Shown here one piece after another: positions 1 to 10,302 of a DNA stretch of 64,000 nt; within the stretch, counting starts at the first letter, position 1; every line of letters starts with the position of its first letter. The translations under genes and the position numbers were made by a program. Location of the stretch: assembly GCA_034336665.1 (NCBI GenBank), contig CM067589.1, positions 4,493,290 through 4,557,289 on the forward strand, read 5' to 3'. The notes under the pieces are model-generated. The model was not told the DNA's origin, did no database searches, and saw nothing but the letters and a program-made list of their open reading frames with translations. The DNA is from Luscinia megarhynchos (lineage: Eukaryota; Chordata; Aves; Passeriformes; Turdidae).

Positions 1-341
1 ACGTGATCCCACAGGAGAGCTGGAAAGTGCTGCTGACTTTCCCTTGGAGTAAGGGTGGTTGCCTCCCTAATAAGAAGGTAACCTAAAGAGTTACTGCACT
101 CAGTGATTCTGACTCTCCCCTGTTTTAACTCATGTCCCAGTTATGAGAACTTCAAGTTTAATTAATTTGGTTATGCAAAGCAGGTGCCTGCCTTAATGAA
201 TGGTTTCAAACTAAGAGCAACTGGCTTAACTCCCTCAAGCCACAGCCCTGATGTGGTGGTGTGGGGTTTTCCCCAGTGCCCTGTGTGACTGATTCTCATC
301 CTCCTAACCAGCTGCTCTTCCCTGTTCTTGTGTTCCATCAG
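1..341. other. Intron or upstream region of the GTSF1-like gene
   Basis: No exon was recognised here. The sequence ends in a pyrimidine-rich stretch and an AG at 340-341 that serves as the acceptor for the first exon seen. That exon begins with the last two bases of a split codon, so at least one further coding exon with the start codon must lie upstream, either in this stretch (not identified) or before the window. Confidence 0.5.
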
Positions 342-439
342 ATTTGCTGGATCCAGAGAGGTTAATCCAGTGCCCGTTGGTTAAACACCATGTGATCAGA
401 GCACGGCGCTTTCCATATCACCTGGTGAAGTGTAAGGAG
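342..439 (+). CDS. GTSF1: GTSF1-like exon with first CHHC zinc finger
   Basis: Acceptor AG at 340-341 and donor gtgagc at 440. It reads (x)[16 protein letters not shown] and continues to HLVKCKE. Zinc ligands are C, H, H, C with spacing x5-x9-x3. It starts with two bases of a split codon and ends at phase 0. Confidence 0.88.
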
Positions 440-3400
440 GTGAGCTGTGTGGGAAATGGATTTGTAGAGAGTTTTTAGGGCTGAAAATGGAATAAAAGTT
501 TTCTTAAATGCCTCTCAGGTGCCCCCCATCTCTGGGTCAGAATAGAACAAAACCCAGCAGAGCTGGACAGCAGTGACTGAGTGACTCTGCATGCAAACAC
601 ACCCTGTGTTCCTGCAATTCCTGACGAGTAGCCCTGTTTAACTTCTATTTCTTATTACTTCAGGATTTGTTTAGTGATAGCTCCAGGCACACAGGAGTTC
701 ACCCATTCACAGTCTGGCTCTGTTGGAAGGAGACAGAGATCCTTCATGGTTAATTCAGGGAGGAGACTCTGGTCTCTTCCAGCACCTCACAGCGAGCCCA
801 TATTCATTTTTGCAGTTTCAGCTGAAGAGAGGACTCAGGACTTCCATGCACCCCTCTGGGCCCTTCAGAGCACAAGTGCAGTGATGTTGCAGCTCATTCT
901 TTCACTGCAGGGCTGGGCAGTTTGGTTTTGCCTGCAGCTGTTTCATGGGCATCTGGCAGAAACTGCACATCCTGGGCTCAGCACTTTTGGGAGAGCTTTA
1001 TTCCCCTCTCCATCTTCAATCAAGAATTTTTGATTACAAATCATTTCATATGACACACTTCTTCCTCTCTTCTTCTCTGTTGTCCTCATAATTTGGTTTC
1101 TTTAAACCTTCTGAGCTATGGAGTTTTTTTCTGAGACTTTTGAAAACCTAATTGTCCCCTTTTTAAGTTTTTCCAGTGTGTTTTTAAAACAGTCCAGCAT
1201 TACTGTGCCTTCCACTTAAGTTGCAGTTGTAGGCAGCATGTCCTGGTATCAGTACAATAAATTTATTTTTGTGGAACTTGAGCCTTAAAAATATTAATTA
1301 GCTAGTGAAAGTGGGGGGGAAGAGTTAAGTGGCAAGTACCAAACATTCAGAGAGGGCTGAAATGTTCTGTGTTGAGCCCCTGCACATTTTGGCAGGAGTG
1401 TGCTGGATGAACAGTGTGAGCAAGTAATACATTGCAATTTCTTGTTTATTATTGTATTTTTTAAAACAACACCACAAATATCCCAGTGTTTTTTCCCTAT
1501 ATATCAAGAGGTAAGTGAATTTGAGAGAAGTGGGACATAATTTTAGTTTTCCCTTGTCCAGAGCAACCCTGAAATTGCGAAGAAATTGGCCACGTGTCCC
1601 TTCAATGCTCGTCACCTGGTTCCTCAGGAGGACCTCAGTGAGCACATCATGAAGTGCAATGACAAAGCCTTTGTGGAGCAGGATGTGGGTAAGAGACCCC
1701 TGTGCACCCTGGGGCCTGAGGTCTCCTCGTGGAATAACACAAAGGTGGGAGGCAAGTGGTTGTCTGTATTTTGTGTGACACAGCAGCTTTGGGGAAACTT
1801 GATCTTATTTGTTTGGTTTTATTGGGCAGTTTCTTGAGAATGTGGCAGATGCTCTCTAGCCTTGCATGTATTTTGTTACCAGGCTTGTTGAATAGAAAGG
1901 TTTTACCCAAAACTGTGCAGGAATTGCCTCTGGAAGGAGGAGTGGGATGCATTAATGGCCACAGGGATGGGCTGCTCCTCTTGCAGAGCTGATCTCCCCT
2001 TAAACTCTTGCACACCATAGAGTACAGAGTTTTCTATCTTCTGTAGAGGTGCACAGGCAGTGATGCCTGCACCATGTCAGCAGGTTTCCTCTTCACACCA
2101 GCATCCCTGCTTAAAGTTCCAGGAAGCAGAGTCTTCTCTTTTTCATTGAAAAAGGCAAATTTGAAGTTGCCTTTGGAGGATTTCAGCTGTCCACAACCTG
2201 TTTGCATTGAGTGGGGCTTCCTCTAAAGCCCAGAAATGTTTTATAGCTTGAGCCAAAGTGTTTAATGGATTTAAGGAGTGCTGGTCACTGTGTTTTCTCT
2301 CTTCCTGAAGTGAGCCGGCCCTGTGAGCCCCCTCAGGAGCAGGTGAATGATGGGAGCACATGGCAGGCACCTCCATGTGCTGAAGACTGGGAAACAGGTG
2401 AGGAACTTCCCCAGCTGCTGCCTTCTTCCTGGCCATGTCCTCCAGCTCCTCTGGGGGACAGTGAGAGGCCAGGGCTGCCTTGTAGGACACTTTGCTTATT
2501 CTTGTTCTTATGAACATGGATCTCTCCACCCATCAGGCTTGGCTTAGTATAGAGAACAATCCAAAATGGCTGCCAGAATGAGCATGCAGAGAGATTTCCA
2601 AGAATCTCTTCTCCCATAAGAGCTTTTGTACCTTCTGTGCAGTGATAGCAGTGGAAACCTGTTCCTCAGTGAAGAAGACACATTCCTCATAGGTCAACTT
2701 TTCCTCCCTCTTGAATATGTAAAAATATGGCAGAGATATCCTGATGATAGAATCACAGAATCCCTGAGTAGTTTGGCTTGGATGGTGCCTTAAAGTTCAT
2801 CTCATTCCATGAGCACGGACACCTTCCAGTATCCCAGGGTGCTCCAAGTCCTGTCCAGCCTGGCCTTGGACACTTCCAGGGATGCAGGGGCAGCCACTGC
2901 TGCTCTGGGCACCCTGTGCCAGGGCCTGCCCACCCTCACAGGGAACAGTTCCTTCCCAATGTCCCCTCCATCCCTGCTCTCTGGCAGTGGGAAGCCATGT
3001 AAACCACTGATCAGATGGTGGTTTCTGGGGTTTCTTGGTTCTGAGCCACATCTGCTTTCTTTCACAGAGTTGCTGGAGGGCTCTGATTCTACTTTTGTGT
3101 GGGGTGTGATCAACTCTTCCATGAACAGGTAGGGAATACAAGCTTGATTCTTTACATCAGTGTTTGTTTAGACAGATTTTGCAGCCTGACCTTGATGGCT
3201 GGAGGAGATGCCTTTGCTGCTGTACAGCCCTGGGAGGAGACATGCTGCTGGTTCAGTGTGACCTGCTCCCTCATATGGCCTGGAGTAGAGAAGGAAACCC
3301 TCAGGAGCACAGATACTGCTCCTGTGTGCCTGTGGCAGGCTGCTCTTCCTGCCATGGCCTGTGCTCAGGGACTGATGGATGTCAGGGCAATGTGCAGGGA

Positions 3401-4791
3401 GAACAGTGGTCACACCTTGTGATCCTTTGGAGTCCTTGGGAGATCCCTTGTGAGCTCCTGTCCCCTGGGGCCTGGTAGATGTGCTGGAGTTGGGCCCTGT
3501 GTCAGCAGAATCCTCCCCTCCTGCCCTTTCCAAAGTGTGGTCAGAGTTTGGGAAGGGAGGAGCTTAGTGCCCAGCTGTGAACAGGAGGGGCTGCCCTGGC
3601 TGGCTCTGGGGTGTGGTGGCACCACCAGAACTGCCCAAGGTGTTTTAAGGTTTATTTAACAGGTTCATTTATGGTTAAGCAATAATCCTGCCCCTGGCAG
3701 CTCCAAGTTCTGTGTGAGCTCTTCCATAGGGGCTTGCAGCAGCTCTGGTTCCACTTGTCAGACTCTTTCAAAGACCTTTGAGTGTTCAGAGCACATCCAG
3801 CTCTCCACAGCACCATCCCCCAGGGCCTTGCTGCAGTAAAATGCACAAATGTGAGTCGCTGCATTGCCAGAAGTAACCCAAGTCCCTTAACTGCAGCCCC
3901 ATCAGCGAGCAGAACAACTCCCTGCCCCCCCGGATGCGGCCCCCTGAGACCCTCCCGTACACCGTGCCTGCAGGACTGTGAGTACAGCTGGGCAGCTCCT
4001 GCAGTCTCTGGCTGCAGCAGCACTTCCAGGAGGGGTTCTATTGAGCAGCAGCTTCTGAGGGAATCTGCTGCTCAGATCATCCTCTGTGGCCTTCCTCTGA
4101 AGCATCCTCTCTGTTCTTTCCTTGCTCTGTTCCTGTGGCCCAGGTTAGGCAGAGCTGCTTCCTGACTATGTGTGCTCTGTCTCTCTAAACACACCCTTCC
4201 ACAGCATCCTCATTATCCCCTTGCAGCCCCCACCCTGCCCCCGTGACTTAAACCAAATTGTTCCTTTTGCTTTGTGCTCTGTTCACTGTCAGGCCCAGAT
4301 AAGTCAGAGCTGGGGTGAAACGGGGTCCTTAAACCAGCACCACTGGGGGAAGAAGTTACCAAATTCCATCTGGGGGAGGGAGGGAAGGAGCTCCCCATGG
4401 GGAAGTGTCTAATGCTGAAATCAAAAACTTCTATTCGCCTTTAGCAGCAAAGCAACAGCTTAAAGATGCTCTGAGAAATGATTGTCCTGATTCCCACTGG
4501 GAGCAAGTAAACCTGGTGCTCTCAGGGCACTGCAGACACAGCTCCTGCACAGCCAGGGACTGTGCAATTGCCACAGTGTTGGGCTGAGTCTGGCAAACCA
4601 AACTGAAATGTCAGCTGTAGACAAGCCTTGTTGCCAAGGGGACAAGTGCTGCCTCTGCAGAGGCCACTGTCCCTTGGGGGAGTGGGGGAAGTTGTATCTT
4701 TGTCCATCTCATGCAAAAATTGTGTCTTGTCCTTTACAGAATTCGGAGTATCAATTCCTCCCCCTGGAACTTGGTTTTGCCCCAGCAGTAA
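342..4791 (+). CDS. GTSF1: GTSF1-like CHHC zinc-finger protein (5'-partial gene)
   Basis: Six exons join in phase: 342-439, 1562-1688, 2311-2397, 3068-3128, 3897-3977 and 4740-4791 (stop TAA 4789-4791). They give about 167 residues, close to the usual size of GTSF1. What is seen: two complete CHHC zinc fingers with spacing C-x5-H-x9-H-x3-C, the first in exon 342-439 and the second in 1562-1688. An acidic, tryptophan-containing C-terminal part follows ([12 protein letters not shown], then TFVWG), as in GTSF1. Known for the family: GTSF1 (Asterix in flies) is a germline PIWI partner; its zinc fingers bind RNA and its C-terminal tail binds PIWI, promoting target cleavage and transposon silencing. 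The start codon is not visible. The gene converges with GOSR2. It could be GTSF1 itself or the paralogue GTSF1L; the multi-exon structure favours a GTSF1-type gene. No frameshift or stop is seen. Confidence 0.88.
1562..1688 (+). CDS. GTSF1: GTSF1-like exon with second CHHC zinc finger
   Basis: Acceptor AG at 1560-1561 and donor gtaaga at 1689. It reads [18 protein letters not shown], and the finger closes with HIMKC. The [11 protein letters not shown] segment is the most family-diagnostic stretch. It ends in phase 1, completed to valine by the next exon. Confidence 0.92.
2311..2397 (+). CDS. GTSF1: GTSF1-like exon, acidic linker
   Basis: Acceptor AG at 2309-2310 and donor gtgagg at 2398. It encodes [15 protein letters not shown] followed by [14 protein letters not shown]. 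The STWQ-PPC-EDW pattern matches the region after the zinc fingers in GTSF1. Phase 1 at both ends. Confidence 0.85.
2747..2997 (-). mobile_element. CR1 LINE 3'-end fragment
   Basis: It lies in the GTSF1-like intron 2398-3067. On the plus strand it begins agaatcacagaatccc and continues through the typical CR1 3' text (ccagcctggccttggacact, ctctgggcaccctgtgccag). That is the reverse complement of a CR1 3' terminus, so the element is on the minus strand. 5'-truncated, as is usual for CR1. Confidence 0.85.
3068..3128 (+). CDS. GTSF1: GTSF1-like exon, TFVWG segment
   Basis: Acceptor AG at 3066-3067 and donor gtaggg at 3129. It encodes [20 protein letters not shown] plus two bases of a split serine codon. 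The TFVWG motif matches the GTSF1 tail. Starting two bases later at the alternative AG would break the frame. Confidence 0.85.
3897..3977 (+). CDS. GTSF1: GTSF1-like exon, C-terminal tail
   Basis: The acceptor is the AG at 3895-3896, after a pyrimidine-containing run. In this frame it reads [20 protein letters not shown] and then PYTVPAG, like the family tail. Donor gtgagt at 3978. An earlier AG at 3869-3870 gives a different frame with no family resemblance, so I placed the exon start at 3897. Confidence 0.78.
4740..4791 (+). CDS. GTSF1: GTSF1-like terminal coding exon
   Basis: Acceptor AG at 4738-4739 after a pyrimidine tract. With the two bases carried from the previous exon it reads [17 protein letters not shown] and stops at TAA 4789-4791. 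The phase fits, but this terminal sequence is poorly conserved in the family, so the exon is less certain than the others. Confidence 0.6.
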
Positions 4792-5905
4792 GTGCCTCCC
4801 TGTTTTGGACAGGAGAGCTCCTGCAGGAATGGCAGATTTGGGAGAATTCAGGCCTGGCAACTGTTACAGTCCCATTTCAGTGGAAATCAGGACCCAACAG
4901 TAACTTCCAGCAATTTCTACCCTATGCCTTAAACATCTTGCTGCTCTCAGGAAGCTTGGAGGGATTATGTGGAACTTGTGCTGGACATTTTAACAAGGGA
5001 GATCTTTACAGGATTCTGTCAGGATTCTCTTGACATTTGGGAGAAGATTTAGCTGTTTGCTGGGGAGCTGCAGCAAACTTCCTGCAACTGAAGCTCCAGG
5101 AGTTGTGTCCTTACAAACCAAAAACTATCTTAGTTTTTAAGGGCTGAAATTAAAATCATCGGGAACAGCCAAACTTCGAAGTATTTTTTCTCTCCATGCA
5201 GTTTTTGTCTTGTTGGAATCTGAGTTTGTCCACTCAGTGTATGGCAGGTGTTCAGGTTGGAGTTTAAACTGTGTTGTCATTTGCAGAGACTGCTTTGAGA
5301 GCATCCTGACCTTAACTTTTGCACCTTCACACTTTCCCACTTTCAGCCTTGCCTTTGTCACCTTTGTGTGTGAGGGGCTTTCTCAGGCAGACTTTAACAG
5401 AGAATCCTCTGCAAGTTCCTTGTATCACACACAACTCCAAACAGGGGAGGAAGTTTCAGGAGGACCCTGAGGTGCTTTTCCAGTTTCCATTAGAGTTTTG
5501 CAGTTTTCTAATGCTTAAAACATGTTTGAGAGCTCTCAGGTACCAGTTCTGTATTGGGGGAGGGGAGGGAGGGAGTAGGAATGGGTTAAATCAGTAAAAA
5601 TACATGTTTAGGGCTGAAAATGTCCAGATCAAGCAGTATATTTCCAAACATGCAAAGTACAAAATGGGATCTAAATATACAACTATGAAGAATTAAAAAG
5701 CCAGGCATTGTGTTTGTCTAGAAAAAGATAAATATCTTCATCTTTTCCTCTAAAGACCAGATTTCCACCATCTCTATACAACCACTAGAAAATAATACCT
5801 GTTGACTGGAATGTGCAAAATTAGGATTCTTTTAAAATTCTGTCAATTTATGTCAAGGTTTATGTCGACAATTTAGAATAAAAATGTTTCAAATGTCCTG
5901 GAACT
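4792..5905 (+). other. Probable 3' UTR of the GTSF1-like gene
   Basis: The sequence after the stop lacks recognised repeats. AATAAA hexamers occur at 5877-5882 and 5978-5983; the first would end the transcript near 5.9 kb. An upstream variant signal is possible. Length and end point are inferred, not seen directly. Confidence 0.4.
5556..5573 (+). other. G-quadruplex motif
   Basis: GGGGGAGGGGAGGGAGGG is four G-runs separated by single A loops, a canonical quadruplex-forming pattern on the sense strand of the predicted 3' UTR. Confidence 0.6.
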
Positions 5906-6368
5906 GCTGTTCTTTGGAGTCAGTAAGTGCTGACATAGGAAGGTCTCTTTTCCACCTTCATTTTTTTTGTCACTTGGAATAAAAGTGGTGACAAACACCA
6001 GCTGTGATCGTTTCTGGTTTGACAGCAGTAGCTCATTTGTAGGATTTGTGGGCCAGAGCACTAGAATTTTACAGGTACATGCCATAATTGGGCACCATAA
6101 GCCTGAGCTCCTGGAATTGGCAGTGGGTGAAAGCTGCTCCCTCGTTGGGGCTCACGTGTGTGTGCTGTGGAGGAGAGCTCCCCCACCTTATTAACACTGG
6201 GGATAACATTGTTCCCCCAGTCTGGGGTGAATCCCCAGCCTTTCTGGAAAGGACCAGGCTTGGGAGGTTCTGGTTGTGACTTCAAGCACCCCCAAGCAAG
6301 AAGAGGGTCTGTCTTGTAGGGTGGGTGCAGCCCACCTGTGACACATCTGAGCTCTCACATCCCAGACA
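5906..6368. other. Intergenic, nothing recognised
   Basis: Unique-looking sequence with no exon or repeat that I could name. The second AATAAA of the upstream gene (5978) lies at its left end. Confidence 0.5.
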
Positions 6369-6584
6369 CCTGAAATCCCATATCCTGGGCACTGGCCCTG
6401 AGCACACCCTGAAATCCCATATCCTGGGCACTGTCCCTGAGCACACCCTGAAATCCCATACCTGGGCACTGTCCCTGAGCACACCCTGAAATCCCATATC
6501 CTGGGCACTGTCCCTGAGCACACCCTGAAATCCCATATCCTGGGCACTGTCCCTGAGCACATCCTGAAATCCCATACCTGGGCT
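6369..6584. repeat. 39-bp minisatellite, five units plus a partial
   Basis: Units begin cctgaaatcccat and end ctgagcacac. Starts are at 6369, 6408, 6447 (38 bp, one base shorter), 6485, 6524 and a truncated sixth at 6563. Units differ by one or two bases. The long minus-strand open frames here (repeating GISGCAQGQCPGY) come from the repeat and are not called as coding. Confidence 0.92.
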
Positions 6585-6847
6585 GAACCTCCCCCAGCAC
6601 TGGGAATGTTTCCAATCCCAGTATTGGCCATCACTGGGGACTTAACTCTCTCTGCTTGTTTTTTCAGGATATATTTTTCAGGTGTGTCACAGGGCACCTC
6701 CATCCTGGTGACAGAGTAAGGGCTTTGCTGTCACATGCTCCTGTGTTGAATCCTCAGTCTCTTGTGCTGGGTGGGTCGTGCATGCCAGGGCCTTCACCCA
6801 TTCCCTGGAAGCTGGGTGTCCTTGCCAGGAGCAGGTAGGATGTAGAG

Positions 6848-7290
6848 ACAAAATCACAGACTTGGCTGGAAGGGACCTTAAAGCCCATCCACTGCCACCC
6901 TGCCATGGGCAGGGACATTTTCCACTGTCCCAGGCTGCTCCAAACCATGGCCAGCCTGGCCTTGGACACTGCCAGGGATCCAGGGGCAGCCACAGCTGCT
7001 CTGGGCACCCTGTGCCAGGGCCTCACCATCCTCACAGGGAAGAATTTTTTCTTAACATCCAATCTGAATCTCCCCTCTTTTAGTAAAAAACTGTTCCCCT
7101 TGTCCTGTCACTGTGTAAGAAGACCCTCTCCCTCTTTTTTCTTATAAACCTCTAGGCACAGGAAGAGGCTCTGAGGCCTCCTGGGATCCTTCTCTTCTCC
7201 AGGCTGGACATCCCCAGCCCGCTGTCCCTTGCCAGCATTTGTCCCCTCGGAGGGTTCACTCTCCTTGGCCTTTCTGTTCTGACCTGTATC
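6848..7290 (-). mobile_element. CR1 LINE fragment
   Basis: The plus strand starts aaatcacagacttggctgg and runs through ccagcctggccttggacact, then the CR1 region with ttctcttctccaggctgg near 7190. It is the reverse complement of a CR1 3' part, longer than the copy at 2.75 kb. The right boundary is approximate. Confidence 0.8.
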
Positions 7291-7518
7291 ACTTGCCAAG
7301 TGGCTTTCCTGACCCCATCCCTACACACCCGATGCAGACATCCCATAATGGCCCAAGACAGCAGCTTCCTTTTGCTGTGTCCAGCACAGCCAAGGGCTCT
7401 GACAATATTTCTGCCCTGTATTTTACAACTCCAGGATAATTTCCAGTCCTGCTGGGCTTTAATTTCTACGGCCCCTTTCCAGAACGTTGGTACAACTGAT
7501 CCCTTATTCTACTGTCCG

Positions 7519-8275
7519 TGTTGTAGGAAATAAAAGGCTCAAGCCAAATTAAGAATCATCAAAAGAAAAGATTTTCATTTTGTGACAAAATACGATCTTA
7601 GATAGCCACATCAAAGGACAATGCCGAGCCCGGGGTCGGCACCAGTGAACACACTGATCTGAACTGTCCTCGGGATCCCCTCTGCTCACTAATGTCCTCT
7701 CAGCCGTCCTGGTTTTAGACAGTTTTTCTTAGCCAGGAGCAGAGGTCTTCCTTTCTTTTCACTGTTTCACTTACTCATGTAGCCTTCTTTCTCTGCTTGG
7801 GCTGACAAAACCATTTCTGGGAAGTGATGAATTTTGATGAATGCAGATTTTGGCTTGGAACCCGGTATTGAGATGTAGTTTTCACTGATGACTCCGGTTA
7901 TCTTGCTTATCGATACTTATCAAGTGTTCATCGCTTGGGTGTTCCCCGGACTGTTTCTGAAGGAGCCATCTCGCTGGAGCCATTTCTATTAACTTGCTTA
8001 TTTAGGTTCTTGGATACTTATCAAGTGTTCATCGCTTGGGTGCTCCCTGGACTGTTTCTGAAGGAGCCATCTCGCTGGAGCTATTTCTATTAACTTGCCA
8101 ATTTAGGTTCTTCGGCTTTGTCGACAGCTGCAGTGTTGCAATTCTTGAGGCAATCCTTTTTCCTCCCACTGCAGCTTATGTTCTAAAGTTTCCTTATTAT
8201 TTTCTTTATTTATACTAACATGATTTATTTCACATAAATTACAAACCAACACGAATTATTTTATAACATATATTA
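7519..8275 (-). mobile_element. ERV LTR, family A, left copy
   Basis: The plus strand begins TGTTGTAGGAAATAAAAGG and ends ataacatatatta. It aligns along its length with the inverted copy at 10.8-11.4 kb (shared parts include atgccgagcccggggtcggc and the terminal tataacatatatta) and with the outer parts of 8955-10302. Orientation is minus, judged from the polyadenylation signal in the inverted copy. It contains an internal 101-bp duplication and lacks the final CA expected at its right edge. No matching target duplication was found. No retroviral coding sequence adjoins it. Confidence 0.8.
7912..8113. repeat. 101-bp tandem duplication inside the left LTR
   Basis: gatacttatcaagtgttcat occurs at 7912 and again at 8013, followed in both by tcgcttgggtg and tgtttctgaaggagccatct. 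The two units differ at a few positions. The other two LTR A copies have this segment once, so the duplication arose in this copy. Confidence 0.85.
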
Positions 8276-8863
8276 GAGGGGGAAGGGAGAAACTCCCTGC
8301 CAGGAATGCCCCCGGGGCTGGGGAGGGAAGGGCTCCATCACCCTCAGGCCTTGGGCAGACAGCGAGGCAGGAGCAGGGAGCTGACAGAGCTTTTCCTTCA
8401 CACGGGGAACCACAACACCTTCACCTGCTACAGCCCAGGAAGAGACATTTTCCTCCTCCAGCTGAGCCTTCCAGCCCTGGGCAGTGTTACCATGGGCTGT
8501 GTGCTGCACTGAAGGAGGTCGATTTTTCACACCTGCCTTTGTGCTCAGACATTCCAGAGGTAACTGAGGAAGAGGGAGCAGGGAGAGGCAGACACAGAGC
8601 AGGCTGTGGGCCAGCTACAAACATCCTCTGGTACTGATCTCTTCCTTCTAAATTCATTCTGTCCCACCCAGTCATTATCTCTTATCACTCATTATCTCCC
8701 CCTCTATTCTGCACATACCTTACTCCCATTTCACTGGTTTTAAGTGAACAAATGCTGACTGGTTTAGTCTTTGTTTAAAAATGTTTCCCTGTCAGATTTA
8801 ACTCCAGCCAGCAACTAAACATCACAGCTCACTGCTCCCCACGCAGGCAGATAAAGGAATTGG
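8276..8863. other. Unassigned sequence between LTR copies
   Basis: No coding exon is recognised. It may be part of the older ERV-like repeat that continues at 8864, but I see no independent match for it within this window. Confidence 0.4.
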
Positions 8864-8954
8864 GCGGGGGGAAGTAAAACTCGCAGGTTGAGATAGTTTA
8901 ATAATTGAAACAAAGTTAGATATAACTAATAATAATAATAATAATGAGAGAGGG
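8864..8954 (+). mobile_element. Older ERV-like repeat, left piece
   Basis: gggggaagtaaaactcgcag, then aggttgagatagtttaataa and an AAT run. It resembles 44.73-44.82 kb (gggttgagataagaacag followed by AAT repeats). It continues at 10303 after the inserted LTRs; the GAGGG duplication at 8950-8954 and 10303-10307 marks the insertion point. Confidence 0.65.
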
Positions 8955-10302
8955 TGTTATGGATAAAAACGAGATCAAGCCGAATTAAATATGATTAAAA
9001 TAAGCGATATTTATTTTGCGACCGAAACACGGTCCTCGATAGCCACAATCCAAAAGGACAATGCCGAGCCCGGGGTCGGCATCGGGTGAACACACAATGA
9101 TTGGAACTCTATCGCTCCGAACCCCCAAATGTTCACACAGCAGCTTTGGTTAGTCCAGTTTTTATACAGTTTTCCTTGCCCGGAGCGGATTCTTTGTCTT
9201 CTCTTGTCGTTCAGCATATTCATTTGGTTTTCTTTCACCGCGTTGGGCTGGACAAAACCATATCCTGGGAGATGATGAATTCTGATGAGGATATGTCCTG
9301 GCTTTCGGGAAGGAGACGTGGAGATGTGTCCTGTCGATCTCAGTTTACGGGAAACCGGGCATTCAGATGTATTTTTTCCATGGCGTTGGTTATCTTTAAT
9401 CAAGGGTGCTTATCGGGTCCTCGTAGCTTGGGTGCCTCTCCAGACAGGGCCATCTCCGCTGCGGCTGGGTCTATTAAGTTGTTAATTTGAGCTATCCTGC
9501 TTTTGTTGGATGTTACAATTATATAATCAAGCGATCTGTGTCTTTACTTGTCACAACCCGAGGTGTCTCCTTAAACTTGAGATCACCTCAGGAGGACATG
9601 CAGTGGTTTAAATCCTGGTTTTTCCCAAAGCCGCCAATGACAGATTGCAGGAGACGGTTTTTCAAAGGCTTCAAGGATTGTTTATTGTTTCTTGTGTCTG
9701 GAACTCTTTGCCTGGCTAACAGCGGTCTTCTCAGCCGGGCACCCAGGATGGAATCTGCCTGCTGAAGGCAGGGCTGATCTTATATAGTCTAAATTACCTG
9801 CTAAATGTTTATAATAATTTTCCAATACAATACAACTTTGTTAAACGGTCCAGCTCTGACCCCATCCAACCTAAAAGTGCCAGCATGTCACCCAGCATGG
9901 ATGGCACGGAGAAGAAGGAGGGAAGAGGTATCCACCCCCCCAAAATCTCCATCTTGGCCACGTGTCCCTTATCACAAACATTCCCAAAAGTCTATTTATC
10001 TATGTTCTAACAACCTAATTTACACTTTACTAATTTTGGTGGCTTGTTTCCATTCCCTCTGGGTTGGTAATTTTCCCCAGGGGTGTGAATTCAGTGCCTG
10101 AGACACCAGGGTCTCACTCAGGGCTCTTTGAGACCCTTGCCAGGGGGTTTTGAGACCCCCAAGGAGGCCAGGGGAACGCTCTGGACTCCCACATTTACTG
10201 TCTGTGGTTTGGTTTTTGCTTTTTACTTTGCTCTTACAAACATTGCTTACTTTACACTACTATATAAATCTTACATGAATTACATTATATTTATCCATTA
10301 CA
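8955..10302 (-). mobile_element. Solo LTR, family A, middle copy, interrupted by LTR B
   Basis: Ends are TGTTATGGATAAA on the left and TTTATCCATTACA on the right, a near-perfect inverted pair starting TG and ending CA. It is flanked by the 5-bp direct repeat GAGGG (8950-8954 and 10303-10307). Its outer parts (8955-9548 and 10194-10302) match the left and right LTR A copies, including atgccgagcccggggtcggc near 9060. It carries a complete second LTR inside. Without that insert and its extra target copy it would be close to 700 bp. No internal retroviral genes remain. Confidence 0.85.
9549..10193 (-). mobile_element. Solo LTR, family B, nested in LTR A
   Basis: It begins TGTCACAACCCGAGG and ends GGACTCCCACA, with a 6-bp direct repeat TTTACT at 9543-9548 and 10194-10199. 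On the minus strand a TATA box (TATATAAG, 9780-9787) precedes AATAAA (9681-9686) by about 95 bases, the usual order in an LTR. Six-base target duplications are typical of class II (beta-like) ERVs; the class assignment is inference. Unrelated in sequence to LTR A. Confidence 0.88.

Noticed and set aside
3871..3896. Earlier acceptor for the GTSF1-like fifth exon
   Set aside because: It forces a frame without family similarity; the acceptor at 3895-3896 restores the conserved tail.
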